The notes below the pieces were generated by a model. The model worked only from the letters and a program-made list of their open reading frames with translations, was not told where the DNA came from and did not search any database. The position numbers were made by a program, and so were the translations under genes. A DNA stretch of 64,000 nucleotides from Watersipora subatra (lineage: Eukaryota > Bryozoa > Gymnolaemata > Cheilostomatida > Watersiporidae), in contig NC_088711.1 in assembly GCF_963576615.1 (NCBI RefSeq), forward strand, positions 9,976,869-10,040,868, read 5' to 3'. Of the stretch, positions 12,301-23,253 are shown piece by piece. Positions within the stretch are counted from its first letter, which is position 1, and the number at the start of each line of letters is the position of its first letter.

Positions 12301-15300
12301 TTTTAAAAGCTTAACGTTCTGCTTAGTGGTAATGGGTATGACCTTGCACCACATGGCATTTTTTGTGCCATACACTTACATCATCAGTCTAACCAAGGAG
12401 AAGCAGATTCCTCCAGAGAAATCAGAGTATCTTATCATCTGCTTTGGTAAGTAGTTTTACTAGGTCACATATTAAGTAGGCCACATGGTGGTAGATTAAA
12501 ATCAGAACAGCTGCTTGCAATTTCACCACTACAACAGCATGTGTCATCATTGCATTTCTTCCATTAGTTTGCCATGATGTTAATAACTAAACAAACGCCA
12601 TTGCATAGATTGTATGGTTATTTAAAAGATAATAGCAATACCTTCGGTTGAATAAACAACTAACGTTTTCTTTACCATGTGCCATCGCTTTTGTAGGAAT
12701 GTCCAACTTTGTGTTCAAGCTTCTGATTGGCCGAGTAATGACATTATACAAAGTTGAGCAGCTCTACGTTGTGATGACGACACTTTTTTTGGGGGCGCTC
12801 GCGGCTACCCTCATTACATTTTGTCAAGAATTCTACCAGTTTGTTTTAGCTGCCATATTGTATGGAGGCACATCTCGTAAGTTGCTATAACCTCAACAAC
12901 ATTGTGCTCTGAATGAAGACAGTGTGAAGCACTCATAACTGTGAAGTCAAACATAACTTTTGGGTCAACTCTTTGAAAAAATTTTAAGATTTAAGATTTT
13001 AAAAATAAATTCAAAAAGTATTATTCGAGCTTCATTTTTGCTGATAGCACTTTTTCAATAGGAATTGTTTCCCATATGTTCAATCTGTATGTGATGACGA
13101 CTCTTAATCAATTAATTGACCTCAAGTTCTGCCACTGCAAGGTGAGCTGTGGTGAACTATTCATTGGCACATGCTGACAAAATGATCTTCACATAAGAAA
13201 TTTCCAATATTATTGATAGACAGACTTAAAATGTACAGCAGTATTTGTATCTCTCTGCCAAACTATTTTTATTTTAGAAGAGTGATTTGGTTACCTAAGC
13301 TTTCCTATTTCACTTATAGAGGAAGGCCTCAAGAGTGCATAATTTGCTAATTCCTAACAATAACTGAAGTTCAACATAGCAAAGTCTTTTATGGAATTCT
13401 CTAACTGTTATATATCAGCTTTAAAAAGTCTGTGTCTATGTGACTATGTGTCTATGTAACTATGTGTCTATGTAACTATGTGACTATGTAACTATGTGAC
13501 TATGTAACTATGTGTCTATGTAACTATGTGTCTATGTGAGTATGAATCAATGAACCGTTTACAATCATGGGGCAACAAGGACTGAGCTTTCCTTAGCAAC
13601 TAGCAAACAGATTTAAATTGAACACAACCAGAGAGTAAAACATTTGAACGATCCTATCAAACATTCACATATCTAAACTATTCCCACCAAGCAATGTGCT
13701 AAAGAATATTATTGTTGTGAGGAAGGCTCGGGCACAACAAATGCTGTGTTAGCTACATGTATTTCAAGTATTTGAAACAAAATAAAGGTGATTCATAGAC
13801 TAACATCAAGTATGCAGATTTTATACATTGTTCCCTTCTAGTGAACATGATATATTATGGTTGTTTTTACTGGTGATTATACAGAAATTGTGAGATACGT
13901 ACATAGGATAAATTTTATAATGTTATTGCAATTGTGATTTAGCACCTTGTTATATTTTGCAGCCATAGTGACGATATATCTGACAAATATACTCGTGAAA
14001 TATTTGGGAATTGAAAATCTGACAAACGCCTTCAGCCTAGTCACAATCATTAGAGGCATGGGGAGCTTATCAGGACCCCCATTGGCTGGTGAGTTCTCCT
14101 AGTACGTTATACTCAGGCTCTAATCAGGGACAAGACAACTCCAACTTCAAATGCGGCTGAAGTAGGTGATGTGTATTGTCTTCTCACACAAAAGAAGTTA
14201 TTTTTAGAAAAAGAAAGCTAACTTGCATGGCTGATTTCAAGTTTAACTCTTATACAATATCATATATTCTGTAGATTCCAAGAACTAGATAGAGAAAATT
14301 TAACAGTTTTATCTGGGAGCAAAATAATATAATATGAGTTTTTAGTGGGTATACAATTTTAAAATGATAATTTTTATCACTTTTAACAAAATAGCAAAAT
14401 TGCCAGCTTGTAAATTGCAAACTTATGAGTATTTCAGTGAGCAAGTCACAAATAAGTTGCCAATATTTACAAATTAGCACAATCTTTCACTTTTATTCTA
14501 AACAAAACTACTATATTATATGTAATACAAAACCATGTTTTATCATCGTTTATCAAACTTATGTAAAAGTCTTTTGCGCCATAACCTCTAATGATCACTC
14601 AGTTTGTATACTTGAGGAGCAGGTACTGCCAAGTTTTAATATTTGAGGAGCAGGTCCTGCCAAGTTTGTATATTTGAGAAGCAGGTTCTGCCAAGTTTAA
14701 ATATTTGAGATTCAGGTCCTGCCAAGTTGGTATATTTGAGGAGCAGGTCCTGCCAAGTTGGTATATTTTAGAAGCAGGTCCTGCCAAGTTTAAATATTTG
14801 AGATTCAGGTCCTGCCAAGTTGGTATATTTGAGGAGCAGGTCCTGCCAAGTTGGTATATTTGAGAAGCAGGTCCTGCCAAGTTTAAATATTTGAAGAGCA
14901 GGTCCTTCCATGTTTGGATATTTGAAGAACAGGTCCTGCCAAGTTGGTATATTTGAGGAGCAGGTCTTGCCAAGTTGGTATATTTGAGGAGCAGGTCCTG
15001 CCAAGTTGGTATATTTGAGAAGCAGGTCCTGCCAAGTTTAAATATTTGAGATTCAGGTCCTGCCAAGTTGGTATATTTGAGGAGCAGGTCCTGCCAAGTT
15101 GGTATATTTGAGAAGCAGGTCCTGCCAAGTTTAAATATTTGAGGAGCAGGTCCTTCCATGTTTGGATATTTGAAGAACAGGTCCTGCCAAGTTGGTATAT
15201 TTGAGGAGCAGGTCTTGCCAAGTTGGTATATTTGAGGAGCAGGTCCTGCCAAGTTGGTATATTTGAGGAGCAGGTCTTGCCAAGTTAGTATATTTGAGAA

Positions 15301-17080
15301 GCAGGTCCTGCCAAGTTTAAATATTTGAGGAGCAGGTCCTGCCAAGTTTAAATATTTGAGGAGCAGGTCCTTCCATGTTTGGATATTTGAAGAACAGGTC
15401 CTGCCAAGTTGGTATATTTGAGGAGCAGGTCTTGCCAAGTTGGTATATTTGTGGAGCAGGTCCTGCCAAGTTGGTATATTTGAGAAGCAGGTCCTGCCAA
15501 GTTTAAATATTTGAGATTCAGGTCCTGCCAAGTTGGTATATTTGAGGAGCAGGTCCTGCCAAGTTGGTATATTTGAGAAGCAGGTCCTGCCAAGTTTAAA
15601 TATTTGAGGAGCAGGTCCTTCCATGTTTGGATATTTGAAGAACAGGTCCTACCAAGTTGGTATATTTGAGGAGCAGGTCTTGCCAAGTTGGTATATTTGA
15701 GGAGCAGGTCCTGCCAAGTTGGTATATTTGAGGAGCAGGTCCTGCCAAGTTGGTATATTTGAGAAGCAGGTCCTGCCAAGTTTAAATATTTGAGGAGCAG
15801 GTCCTTCCATGTTTGGATATTTGAAGAACAGGTCCTGCCAAGTTGGTATATTTGAGGAGCAGGTCCTGCCAAGTTGGTATATTTGAGAAGCAGGTCCTGC
15901 CAAGTTTAAATATTTGAGGAGCAGGTCCTGCCATGTTTGGATATTTGAAGAACAGGTCCTGCCAAGTTTGGATATTACATTACCGTATCATCTTTTGCAG
16001 GTTTTGTTATTGAGTTGACAGACAAAACTAAGTCAGCATTTTATGTCGGAGCATGCGCTGACCTATGCTCAGTCACTATGTTTGGGCTGGTGCTTTTTAT
16101 AAACAGGAAACGGTTCACTCCAGCCACGCGCCACTCCTCCATTTCGATGAAGCAAGCTGTCACCGATGAAGAACGTGATTCTGGGGTAGATGAGGTACTA
16201 GCGTTATGATAAAATATTAGTGTTGCTCCTATCTCAGCTTGATCAATTGAGAATATGCAACTGTAAACTGAAGCAGAATTTTTGATCAAAAAGATTGGGC
16301 TGTCTTGGGACTAAATCAATTTAATTTTATAAATTTGTTTTTAATTAATGTTCAAACGCCATGATTACAAATAACAAAAATCTAGCAGTATTTCAAGCAT
16401 TTACAAATGTTTTTGCATAGATCCAAATATTCATAGAAGTTTTTAATAGTTTGTATGAGCGGCAAATTTTGGATGTTTATTTTACAAACTGTAGACACAA
16501 AATCTGAAATATACTTAAACAGAATACTACAAACATGAAAGATATGATGAAGAGAACTATTTTTTCCATAAATTTTGCAGCATTTGATGTGCGCTGAAAC
16601 TGAGGCCAAATTTATTTTGCATTGTATAAATACATAAATTGTGTTAATATCTTTCATAATTATGCCAAGCTAACTCACAGCGTTTATATGAGCTTGTATC
16701 ACAACAGGAATTGTACTCTCTTATATGAACAGTAAAAAGTGGCACAACTCCCATTCTGTGACATAATTTATCAATTATTAAAAATGCTAGTGACATTATA
16801 TATTATTATTATTATATATTATTATATGTTTGGTTTCAGTAGCTCAAGTCTGAGTCGTGAGAATGCTGTAAACTCATTTTTAGTCTCCCATTTTCTTTAG
16901 GATGAGAGCCTGTTGTCACCAAAAGTAATAGTTACTGTACCGACAGCAGAGGGAAATATAGATAAACTTATTCACTACAGCAATGAGAATTTTGATCACC
17001 TGGCAGCCAAGGATCAAGTTGAGCACAACAAAAGAATGAGAGAGCGTATTGCAGAAAACAAAGCGATGGCATCGTCATAA
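6038..17080 (+). CDS. Monocarboxylate transporter-like protein (SLC16 family), 8 exons, 642 aa
   Basis: Predicted proton-linked or facilitative solute carrier of the major facilitator superfamily in the plasma membrane; the substrate cannot be read from sequence. Exons 6038-6320, 9623-9772, 10996-11097, 11733-12446, 12697-12876, 13963-14088, 16001-16194 and 16901-17080 join in frame at GT..AG borders, giving 1929 coding bases. The family TM1 signature (EVPDGGYGWVIV, residues 34-45) and the TM5-type signature (GYYFDKNRAFATALASSG, exon 3) are clear. About twelve membrane segments are split by a polar cytoplasmic loop of roughly 150 residues (220-368). The His/Lys-rich N-tail and charged C-tail lie inside the cell in this family. 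The start is the first ATG after a TATA-like box. The long loop and about 640 residues suit the MCT9/12/14-like subgroups better than MCT1-4, so no symbol is given. Family assignment is sure; substrate is unknown. Confidence 0.93.
7405..7525 (+). repeat. Dispersed repeat, copy in MCT-like intron 1
   Basis: Contains TGGAAGGCACAGAGCATATG and GCCAAAAAATGTGGAAACCC, matching the reverse strand of 36190-36300. Likely an old interspersed element of unknown class. Confidence 0.6.
7925..8175. repeat. Diverged two-copy tandem in MCT-like intron 1
   Basis: TAGCCTTGGATAAGGGGTGT (7930) and TAGCCCTGGCTAAGGTGTGT (8096) start two stretches that stay similar for about 85 bases, 167 bases apart. Confidence 0.5.
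9103..9149. repeat. Perfect palindrome, 22-base arms
   Basis: ATGATTAGTTTTGATTGGCT opens the left arm; arms are exact and the loop is AAT. A second 17-base palindrome (TGGCTACAATGTAGCCA) follows at once, repeating the centre. Confidence 0.95.
9200..9540. repeat. Dispersed repeat, copy in MCT-like intron 1
   Basis: About 340 bases starting GCAAAATTCATT and sharing GAATTCGCATCATGGAAAAT and AAAAATATCTACCAGTTTGT with 11272-11592 in the same orientation. Class unknown. Confidence 0.88.
9623..9772 (+). CDS. MCT-like gene exon 2
   Basis: Fifty codons following acceptor atttcag, ending at donor gtcagt, phase 1 to phase 1. It encodes TM2-TM4 material (LGGMILTNLF, then LVGITGCIVAASGLILSYFV). Too short to stand out as an ORF, but the frame and borders join exons 1 and 3 exactly. 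Confidence 0.88.
10996..11097 (+). CDS. MCT-like gene exon 3
   Basis: Thirty-four codons following acceptor ttgtag, ending at donor gtaata, phase 1 to phase 1. It encodes the highly conserved SLC16 stretch GLGMGLMFNCAYLSVGYYF followed by DKNRAFATALASSGTG, which makes this short exon certain. Confidence 0.9.
11272..11592. repeat. Dispersed repeat, copy in MCT-like intron 3
   Basis: Second copy of the 9200-9540 repeat, clearly diverged, ending about 140 bases before the exon 4 acceptor. Confidence 0.88.
11733..12446 (+). CDS. MCT-like gene exon 4 (TM5-TM8 and central loop)
   Basis: The largest exon, 238 codons. It opens with GFGTLISRL and the conserved YGWRGSLFIL, crosses the membrane, then carries the long polar loop and re-enters the membrane at about residue 369. 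The reading frame stays open upstream to an ATG at 11612, but that stretch is intron: the acceptor attttag|GG restores the SLC16 consensus with exon 3. Donor is gtaagt. Confidence 0.9.
12697..12876 (+). CDS. MCT-like gene exon 5
   Basis: Sixty codons following acceptor cttttgtag, ending at donor gtaagt. It encodes the TM8-TM10 region (MSNFVFKLLIGRVMTLYKVE and the next two hydrophobic helices). The Gly-Arg pair sits where SLC16 members usually have a conserved arginine in TM8. Confidence 0.88.
13430..13545. repeat. 8-bp tandem repeat in MCT-like intron 5
   Basis: Alternating CTATGTGA, CTATGTGT and CTATGTAA octamers, about 14 units. Confidence 0.9.
13963..14088 (+). CDS. MCT-like gene exon 6
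   Basis: Forty-two codons following acceptor attttgcag, ending at donor gtgagt, phase 1 to phase 1. It encodes TM10-TM11, ending in the typical late-SLC16 stretch IIRGMGSLSGPPLAG. Confidence 0.88.
14613..15977. repeat. 31-bp minisatellite array in MCT-like intron 6, about 44 copies
   Basis: Units of 31 bases built on GGTCCTGCCAAGTT plus TTTGAGGAGCA. Monomer variants (GTTTAAATATTTG, CCTTCCATG, GAAGAACAG, CTTGCC) recur in blocks: the CCTTCCATG variant starts at 14904, 15152, 15369, 15617 and 15803, always a whole multiple of 31 apart (8, 7, 8, 6 units). The reverse strand stays open through the array, which is an artefact of unit length. Confidence 0.97.
16001..16194 (+). CDS. MCT-like gene exon 7
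   Basis: Follows acceptor tcttttgcag, only about 24 bases after the end of the 31-bp minisatellite. It encodes TM12 and the start of the cytoplasmic tail (RKRFTPATRHSS). Splicing at GATGAG|gtacta is preferred. Retention of the intron would end the protein after five more codons (TGA at 16207-16209), so a short isoform is conceivable. Confidence 0.87.
16901..17080 (+). CDS. MCT-like gene exon 8 and stop
   Basis: Follows acceptor ttttctttag in phase 0. It encodes 59 hydrophilic residues (DESLLSPKVIVTVPTAEG onward) ending KAMASS and TAA. The tail has no membrane segment. A poly(A) signal follows at 17377. Confidence 0.82.
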   Translation, partial: DESLLSPKVIVTVPTAEGNIDKLIHYSNENFDHLAAKDQVEHNKRMRERIAENKAMASS

Positions 17081-17376
17081 CCTGTATTGGCATGTCAACA
17101 ATAACAGGGGCTGTGCTCAACTTACTTATCTATAAATGTATATAAGTGGATTATAGCAACTAACTAATCTACCTTGAATACCCAGTCACCAATATACCCT
17201 CTACACCTGCATGTATATACCTATATGTAAGTGTTTTATGCGTATGATTGTGTACAGACGAATACTAATACGCGGCAAAAGGCTAGTAATACTGACATAA
17301 TTAAAATAACCAAATATGTGAATATACAGATACACTACCATATTGGTACTTCTGTATAAACTTTTCTCTCTCAAAC

Positions 17377-17382
17377 AATAAA
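17377..17382 (+). terminator. Poly(A) signal AATAAA of the MCT-like gene
   Basis: First canonical AATAAA after the stop codon, about 300 bases into the 3' UTR and followed by AT-rich sequence. Confidence 0.6.
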
Positions 17383-19289
17383 AATATATTTATAATATAA
17401 TAACAAATTATCTGCATGTATTTTTTAAAGATTTCGCTTAATACTTTGGTTCCAAACAGTTTCTATAGGAGTAAACTTGTTCAATACAAGTGAAGGATTC
17501 TTGCCTTGCAACTAGATCAGATTAATGAATTTTTAGCATGCTGTAGCAAATAGTAATTTACCTATTTAGAAGAAAAAAGCTAAAATTTCAAAAATCTATA
17601 GCTAAAATGTGAGAATTTTGAAACTAAACAGTGATAAAGAACTACCTAGTTTAGAAATAGAAAGCAATTTACAATTACGATACCAGAAATATGTTGTTAT
17701 AATAGCTTGTTAGTTTAATAATTAGTTTATTGTCAAAAAACAGCAAAACAAAATTTGAGTTAAACTTTCTATCATTCATTTCACTTGACATACAGCAAGC
17801 AATGGCGTAAAACTGAATTTCTTCATAGAAAGCCGAAGAGTTTTAACGCAGAAGCAACGATAGAAGCAAAACAAATTAATAATATAGCCAAAATATAGTG
17901 ATGAGAACTAGACAGGTGCTACTGCATTTACAAATATGCAAACCCAGTATATTTGCAGCTTGTTCACTGAGCACTTGACGTAAGCTATTGTTAGTAAACT
18001 TAGGTAGACAGTGGATATACGTGTACATATCTATAATTAACAATTGTCCCAAACATTTACAAAAATCAAACATTCTTCTTTTCAATAGTAATTAGAAAAG
18101 GAGCAGACAACTCCCATTTGATAAAACAACATGAACATGATAACATTATACAGTACATTTATTCAGGATAGAATGCCAAGTTTTATTGACAAATGGTTGC
18201 ACTTTTCTATTATGTAAAGTTGTTGCATAAAATTAAACAATCTAGACAGCTGCAGTCAAGCTACACTGCAGTTTTGAGAAAGTTGAGCACTATATACATG
18301 TATTATACAAAATTCAAATATTAAAATGCTAGCATCTACGTGTAGGTTTCACTTTTTTGATAGCAAACACTCCGAATGTATGTAAAAATGTTCTATTTAC
18401 TATCTTTCGGCCACAATCAATAACCTAAATTAAATGAAGATTATAAAAAGCCACTACTTGAGCTTATACAAAAGAACAATGTGAAGACGATTTCTTAGCA
18501 CCAACCACTATGTAAAGTAGATCATGTTTGTCAGTGCCAGTTTTCAGCTAAAGAATTAGTCGGTGTAGTAGGATTTTAAGCAAAATGAGATGAGAACATT
18601 TCAAATTGAAAAAATAATTTAAGTTTTTTCCTATAGTATGAGATGTGTTTTTGCTACAAGAAATTTCTGTATGACATCAAAGTAAAATATGGTGGTACAT
18701 TAGTACAGTAGCAGAACATTTGGTGAGCGAATTGCATTAATAGATAGCATGACACAAGGAAGTTGTAGGCTATGTTTAAGCAATGATATACAGCCCCCAT
18801 GTGGGGCTGTATATCATTAGTTTAAGTCTTGCTTCATGTTAGTTATTTTGGCAAACCCGATATATCGTTATTGCTTGAGAAAAGGTGAGATAAAGAGAGA
18901 ACTTGAAGAGTAGAAAATAATTTGTTTATATTGTTTATTGCTTGTGTAATAAAGCAAGATGAGTTCTTTGTAAGTAATGATCAGTTTAGATGTTGTAATA
19001 TTCAAGCCTAATGAGATGGACATCTACATAAACGTATTTACAAACATAAATTGCTATGGTTAATTATCAGAGTTAAGAAACTATACAGCTATTGGTACAA
19101 ATGATGTTGGGAAGGTATGATGCAAGCATATACATGTTCATGTATGTAGCAATTTAGCACAGTCTGTGTCTCTATTTTCACATACATTTCTCATTTTCTG
19201 TGTGAATTATTTGGAATAAATAGTACTCGAATGTTAACCTTTTAACTATAAACCTGTTAATTCAAAATAAGCTTCACATGCAAGAGTGT
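17383..19289. other. Gene-free stretch downstream of the MCT-like gene
   Basis: AT-rich; apart from the palindrome at 18782 I see nothing structured. Confidence 0.55.
18782..18818. repeat. Perfect palindrome, 16-base arms
   Basis: AATGATATACAGCCCC, a 5-base loop, then its exact inverse, in the gene-free stretch after the MCT-like gene. Confidence 0.95.
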
Positions 19290-19298
19290 GTTCCAAAA

Positions 19299-21777
19299 GA
19301 ATTATGGACGGTTGGGCGACAGTCAATAGGGCGACAGACACTTAGGCGACACTTTCGGTTCGAAAGGCGACAACTTCAGACGGAAAGGCGACACAGCGGA
19401 CAAACAGGCGACAATTCTGGACATTGAGGCGACAATTCTGAGGGCAGGATTAATTCAAAATATTAAGTCCTGCTATGGCCTGTTATGTTGTTGTGAATTA
19501 GTAGTGAACACTAACAAGACACCAACTTTATTGATGCCCAGATCGGAAATCTTGCATTTGCATACTTTTTACGCATTGCTCCACCTTACTTCCTTGGCAT
19601 CTATTACCTGCTTATATCCTCATTAATGCCATTAATCTGATTACACTATTCTTTTGCACACAGTAGAATTTCGTATTGTATTAATGAATGTACCAAATAT
19701 TTATTTAATTGAGATAGTTGTTATTTAAAAAAACTGCTGAGATTAATCTGTCTTTGATCGCCCAACTATTCTTCTGTTCATCCTTTTCTACAAATTTAAC
19801 TTTAGAGTCTGTCAACACGCTCAGAAGTCATTTAGCCAGTCACTATTTTCTTTTTCACTTCCTTCCTTGAATGCTTGGAAAAACTGGCAAGATGCTTATC
19901 AGTATGGCAAGAGTCTGAGATTCCTTACCGCCTAATTTATGACATCATAGAGGTACCAACTTTTTCAACCCCTTTGAAGCGATGCATTCTTGAGTCACTA
20001 GCATACCGCTGTTGATGAGTCATTATACTACCTTTGGCTCCTGTATCATGTATTAGGACCCTCAGTAGTAGATCTCAAATTAATGTATATTCTTGTTCTG
20101 GTCGCAGTATGAAAATAAATACATACATATGGGTTTAGCTTTATACATTTTAATAAATTTGCTTTTTGGTACATTTATACAAATATTAAAGCTGATTTTT
20201 ATCATATATAACTTTTAAAAATACGTATATCAATAGTTTGCAGCATTAATTTTTTTTACAATGACTTTATTCTGATTGATACTATGTAGATAAACTCATC
20301 TAGCGATAGAACTTCTCTTTCCTATCTAGAATGACGAGATCAGGTTCACGGTTATAAACTGGCAACTGAATATTACTTTCTACTAATTCTAAAACTTACA
20401 TGAGAAGATACTTTGAATTACAGGAGTATAATTGTACACAGTGACTCGCAGGTGCTCGAATGCACTTGCTCTTCCAATCATACACAAAAAGAATTGCAGG
20501 AAATTCCCTAAACCACTATTTAATAAAGTTGTTATTAAAGTTCAAGCCAATGGCTGTCTATGTAATATCTTCCCATCTTTTCTGAAGTCTGTCTTTTGTT
20601 AAAATAGTCGCATATAAAAAAGATTCATAGTGCGTGTTAAAATGCAAAATATAGTATATGATGTGGTACATGGCAGCATTAACCTGCAACTGAGTATATA
20701 TCACAAAGGTCTTTGAGGTGTTGATCACTCCTCATTGTCTCAAACTGCAGGTTGTGTGTGCCATCGGGATCTGTGACAAGGGTAATTCGGTCAAATATCT
20801 CAAGTGACTCTAGGGTAACATAGCATCAGGACCAGTTGATTTCTATGCTTTGAAGTGGATCATTTCTCCATAAGCTTTCTGTGATGCTGTTTAGTCTTCT
20901 TGCAACAAGCTGCAGAAGTTAGTAAAATATGGATATATCTTAGACACCTATGTCAGAAAAAGCCTTCACTCTTCATACTCAAATAAAATCTCAACAAAAA
21001 TAGATCCGTGTGAACCGCAATTTAGCCTATTGAGTCTGCATTATAATGACATTGAATTATTATCATAATTGTAAAGAAACAAGGATAAGGAGATCATTAT
21101 TTCCACAAGTAAATGAGAAATTACAATAATAGGGAATTGTCTTTTCATCTCACACCAAGAGCAAACTCTTCTCCCAGCTACGGTGAATTTTGACGATCGA
21201 AACCATAAAACTATTTCTTTTCGAGGTAAGATAACTCTAAGGTTTCAACAATCAGAGAAGGGATAACTCTAAAGTTTCAATAATCAGAGACAAGATTGTC
21301 GACAATTCAGCCGAGAACGTGACTTTTTGAAAAATTTTGAACAAACATGCTGATACAAAAACAAGTTTTGGTGTTTTAATTGAATAAGCTAGATGCATTT
21401 TTAGAAAAAAATACCTCAATATTTTGTTAATTGTCTGGGCTAGCATAATTAGAGAAATCCCAATCCCACCAATGGCGTTTAAAAATACATGTTGCAATTT
21501 CGATTTATAAAATAGTCTGTAAAAAACAATAACACTTTCAAGGCTACGTTTCAAAAATATACGTAAGCATAGCACACAACGACAGCATCTCATAGTTTGT
21601 CAGTACATTACCTTGCCTTTAACCACACAGCAAACCAATTTGTCGCCTTTTAGTCTAGAATTGTCGCCGGTTTGTCTGCCATGTCGCCTTTCCGTCTGAA
21701 GTTGTCGCCTTTCGAACTGAAAGTGTCGCCTAAGTGTCTGTCGCCCTAATGACTGTCGCCCAAAAGTCCAGTTACCG
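19299..21777. mobile_element. Non-autonomous DNA transposon with GGCGACA-rich TIRs (2.48 kb)
   Basis: Long inverted termini of roughly 140 bases face each other (19299-19440 and about 21640-21777). Each carries about seven copies of GGCGACA spaced 16-21 bases apart. A 9-bp direct repeat GTTCCAAAA flanks it (19290-19298 and 21778-21786). The interior has no transposase-like frame; the 113-residue reverse frame at 21252-21593 resembles nothing I know. A 9-bp duplication and long TIRs would fit a Mutator-like element, but the termini match no family I can name. Confidence 0.85.
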
Positions 21778-21786
21778 TTCCAAAAT

Positions 21787-23150
21787 AATCTTGATAAAAT
21801 TTATAGTATTTAATTTAGGATTATTATTAATTCAAAAGTTTTTGAACCTAAATGATTTCTAACAAAGTTAATCGGCATATCTTTGTGAAAAACTAACCAT
21901 GAGTCACGAATATATCGCCTAAACTATAATAATCTTTAACAACTTGCATACATAGGTAAGTAAATGCCAATAAGTCTACATGAAGAAAAAAGTTGTCTGT
22001 TCATGTTAATAATGTAGCCGTTTATCAAAAGTGTGTCGTAAGAAGGCGACCCCTGAGTGAAGCCAATTTGTAGCTTCAGATCGTGGTAAGAAAAAAGAGG
22101 TTTCAGATTGTTGTTAGCGAATCCATTTTAAGTATCCTTTGACGTCGTATCACTAATTTGTATTAATGTAATACGGAAAATAAACTTTATGAGAAGGGAG
22201 GTCAAAAAGCACGTCGAAGGATTTTGGCACGTGAAAAATCCAAACGGTAAATCTTATACAATACATGTATTTATAGTATTATAGTATTATTAGTTAATAT
22301 TTAGGTACGTTAAACGTTCACACTAAAGGCACTAGTTTATTTCATCGTATAAATAAATGTGCGACCGATAATTACGCATAAATTCAGGCGGGCTACAATA
22401 CTGTTGTATATTTAGACACTGAATCATACGAAAGAAACTCATCTCTGTTGTGAGATTATGTAAATCAAAATTGAACACATTTGAACAGCGAGTTAGCGTA
22501 ACTGTTAAATTTTTTCAATGTATCACGTTTTAGCGGTATTACAAATTTTGTTAATACAGGATTAACATTGTAATAAGCTTCAGCTGCGTAGGAGTTTACT
22601 TCATAATATTTCAGATTTCTATATAGAGCAACTTCACACCTGATACGTAAGTGTATAAACGGTCTGATACCCTCATTCAGAATAACATACATGAGCTGTA
22701 TACGTTTTTGGCATTCCGCTTTCATGTGCTACCTAATTGGACTTGATAGATCTTTGGCTAGTGTGACAATTGAATAAGAATGCTATCATGTATTTCTTTT
22801 TTACTACTGCTGAACTCTCCAGACACACTGTTATCTCCTAACGTCCTGCTATTCAAGCGAGCTAACAATAACCTGCTAGAGGACAAAATAACACGAGGAA
22901 CGCAACCATAAAAATAGTAAAAAAACCAGTATTTACAAATAATAGGCCTATACATATATTGAATGTTATATAAACAAGGCATAATCCATTGCCACAGCTA
23001 GAGCGAAATGTGCTTTAAATTTACCGTCTAAAGGGCTCCTCAGTTATCCTTCAGTCATTCTATGGCGCTCCAATATCAATTAAAGATATATGGAAAGCAG
23101 TGATTTAGGATTTCTGGAAAAATATGTGATCATTGACTCAACTGATCATA
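21787..23150. other. Gene-free stretch between transposons
   Basis: Short frames only; no repeat family recognised. Confidence 0.5.
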
Positions 23151-23253
23151 CCTGCCAACTCTCACGGATTGGGCGTGAGACTCACGCAATCACCCCAAAG
23201 AAAAAATGAAAATGCGTGAGATTTTTGCCCCAATTTCCACAATTTTATATATA

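Noticed and set aside
14599-15903. Reverse frames of 78-341 codons (PAPQIYQLGRTCSSN-type repeats)
   Set aside because: Products of the 31-bp minisatellite inside an intron of the opposite-strand MCT-like gene.
21252-21593. Minus-strand 113-codon frame inside the GGCGACA-TIR element as a transposase
   Set aside because: Lacks any DDE/D-like pattern and is far too short; treated as chance.
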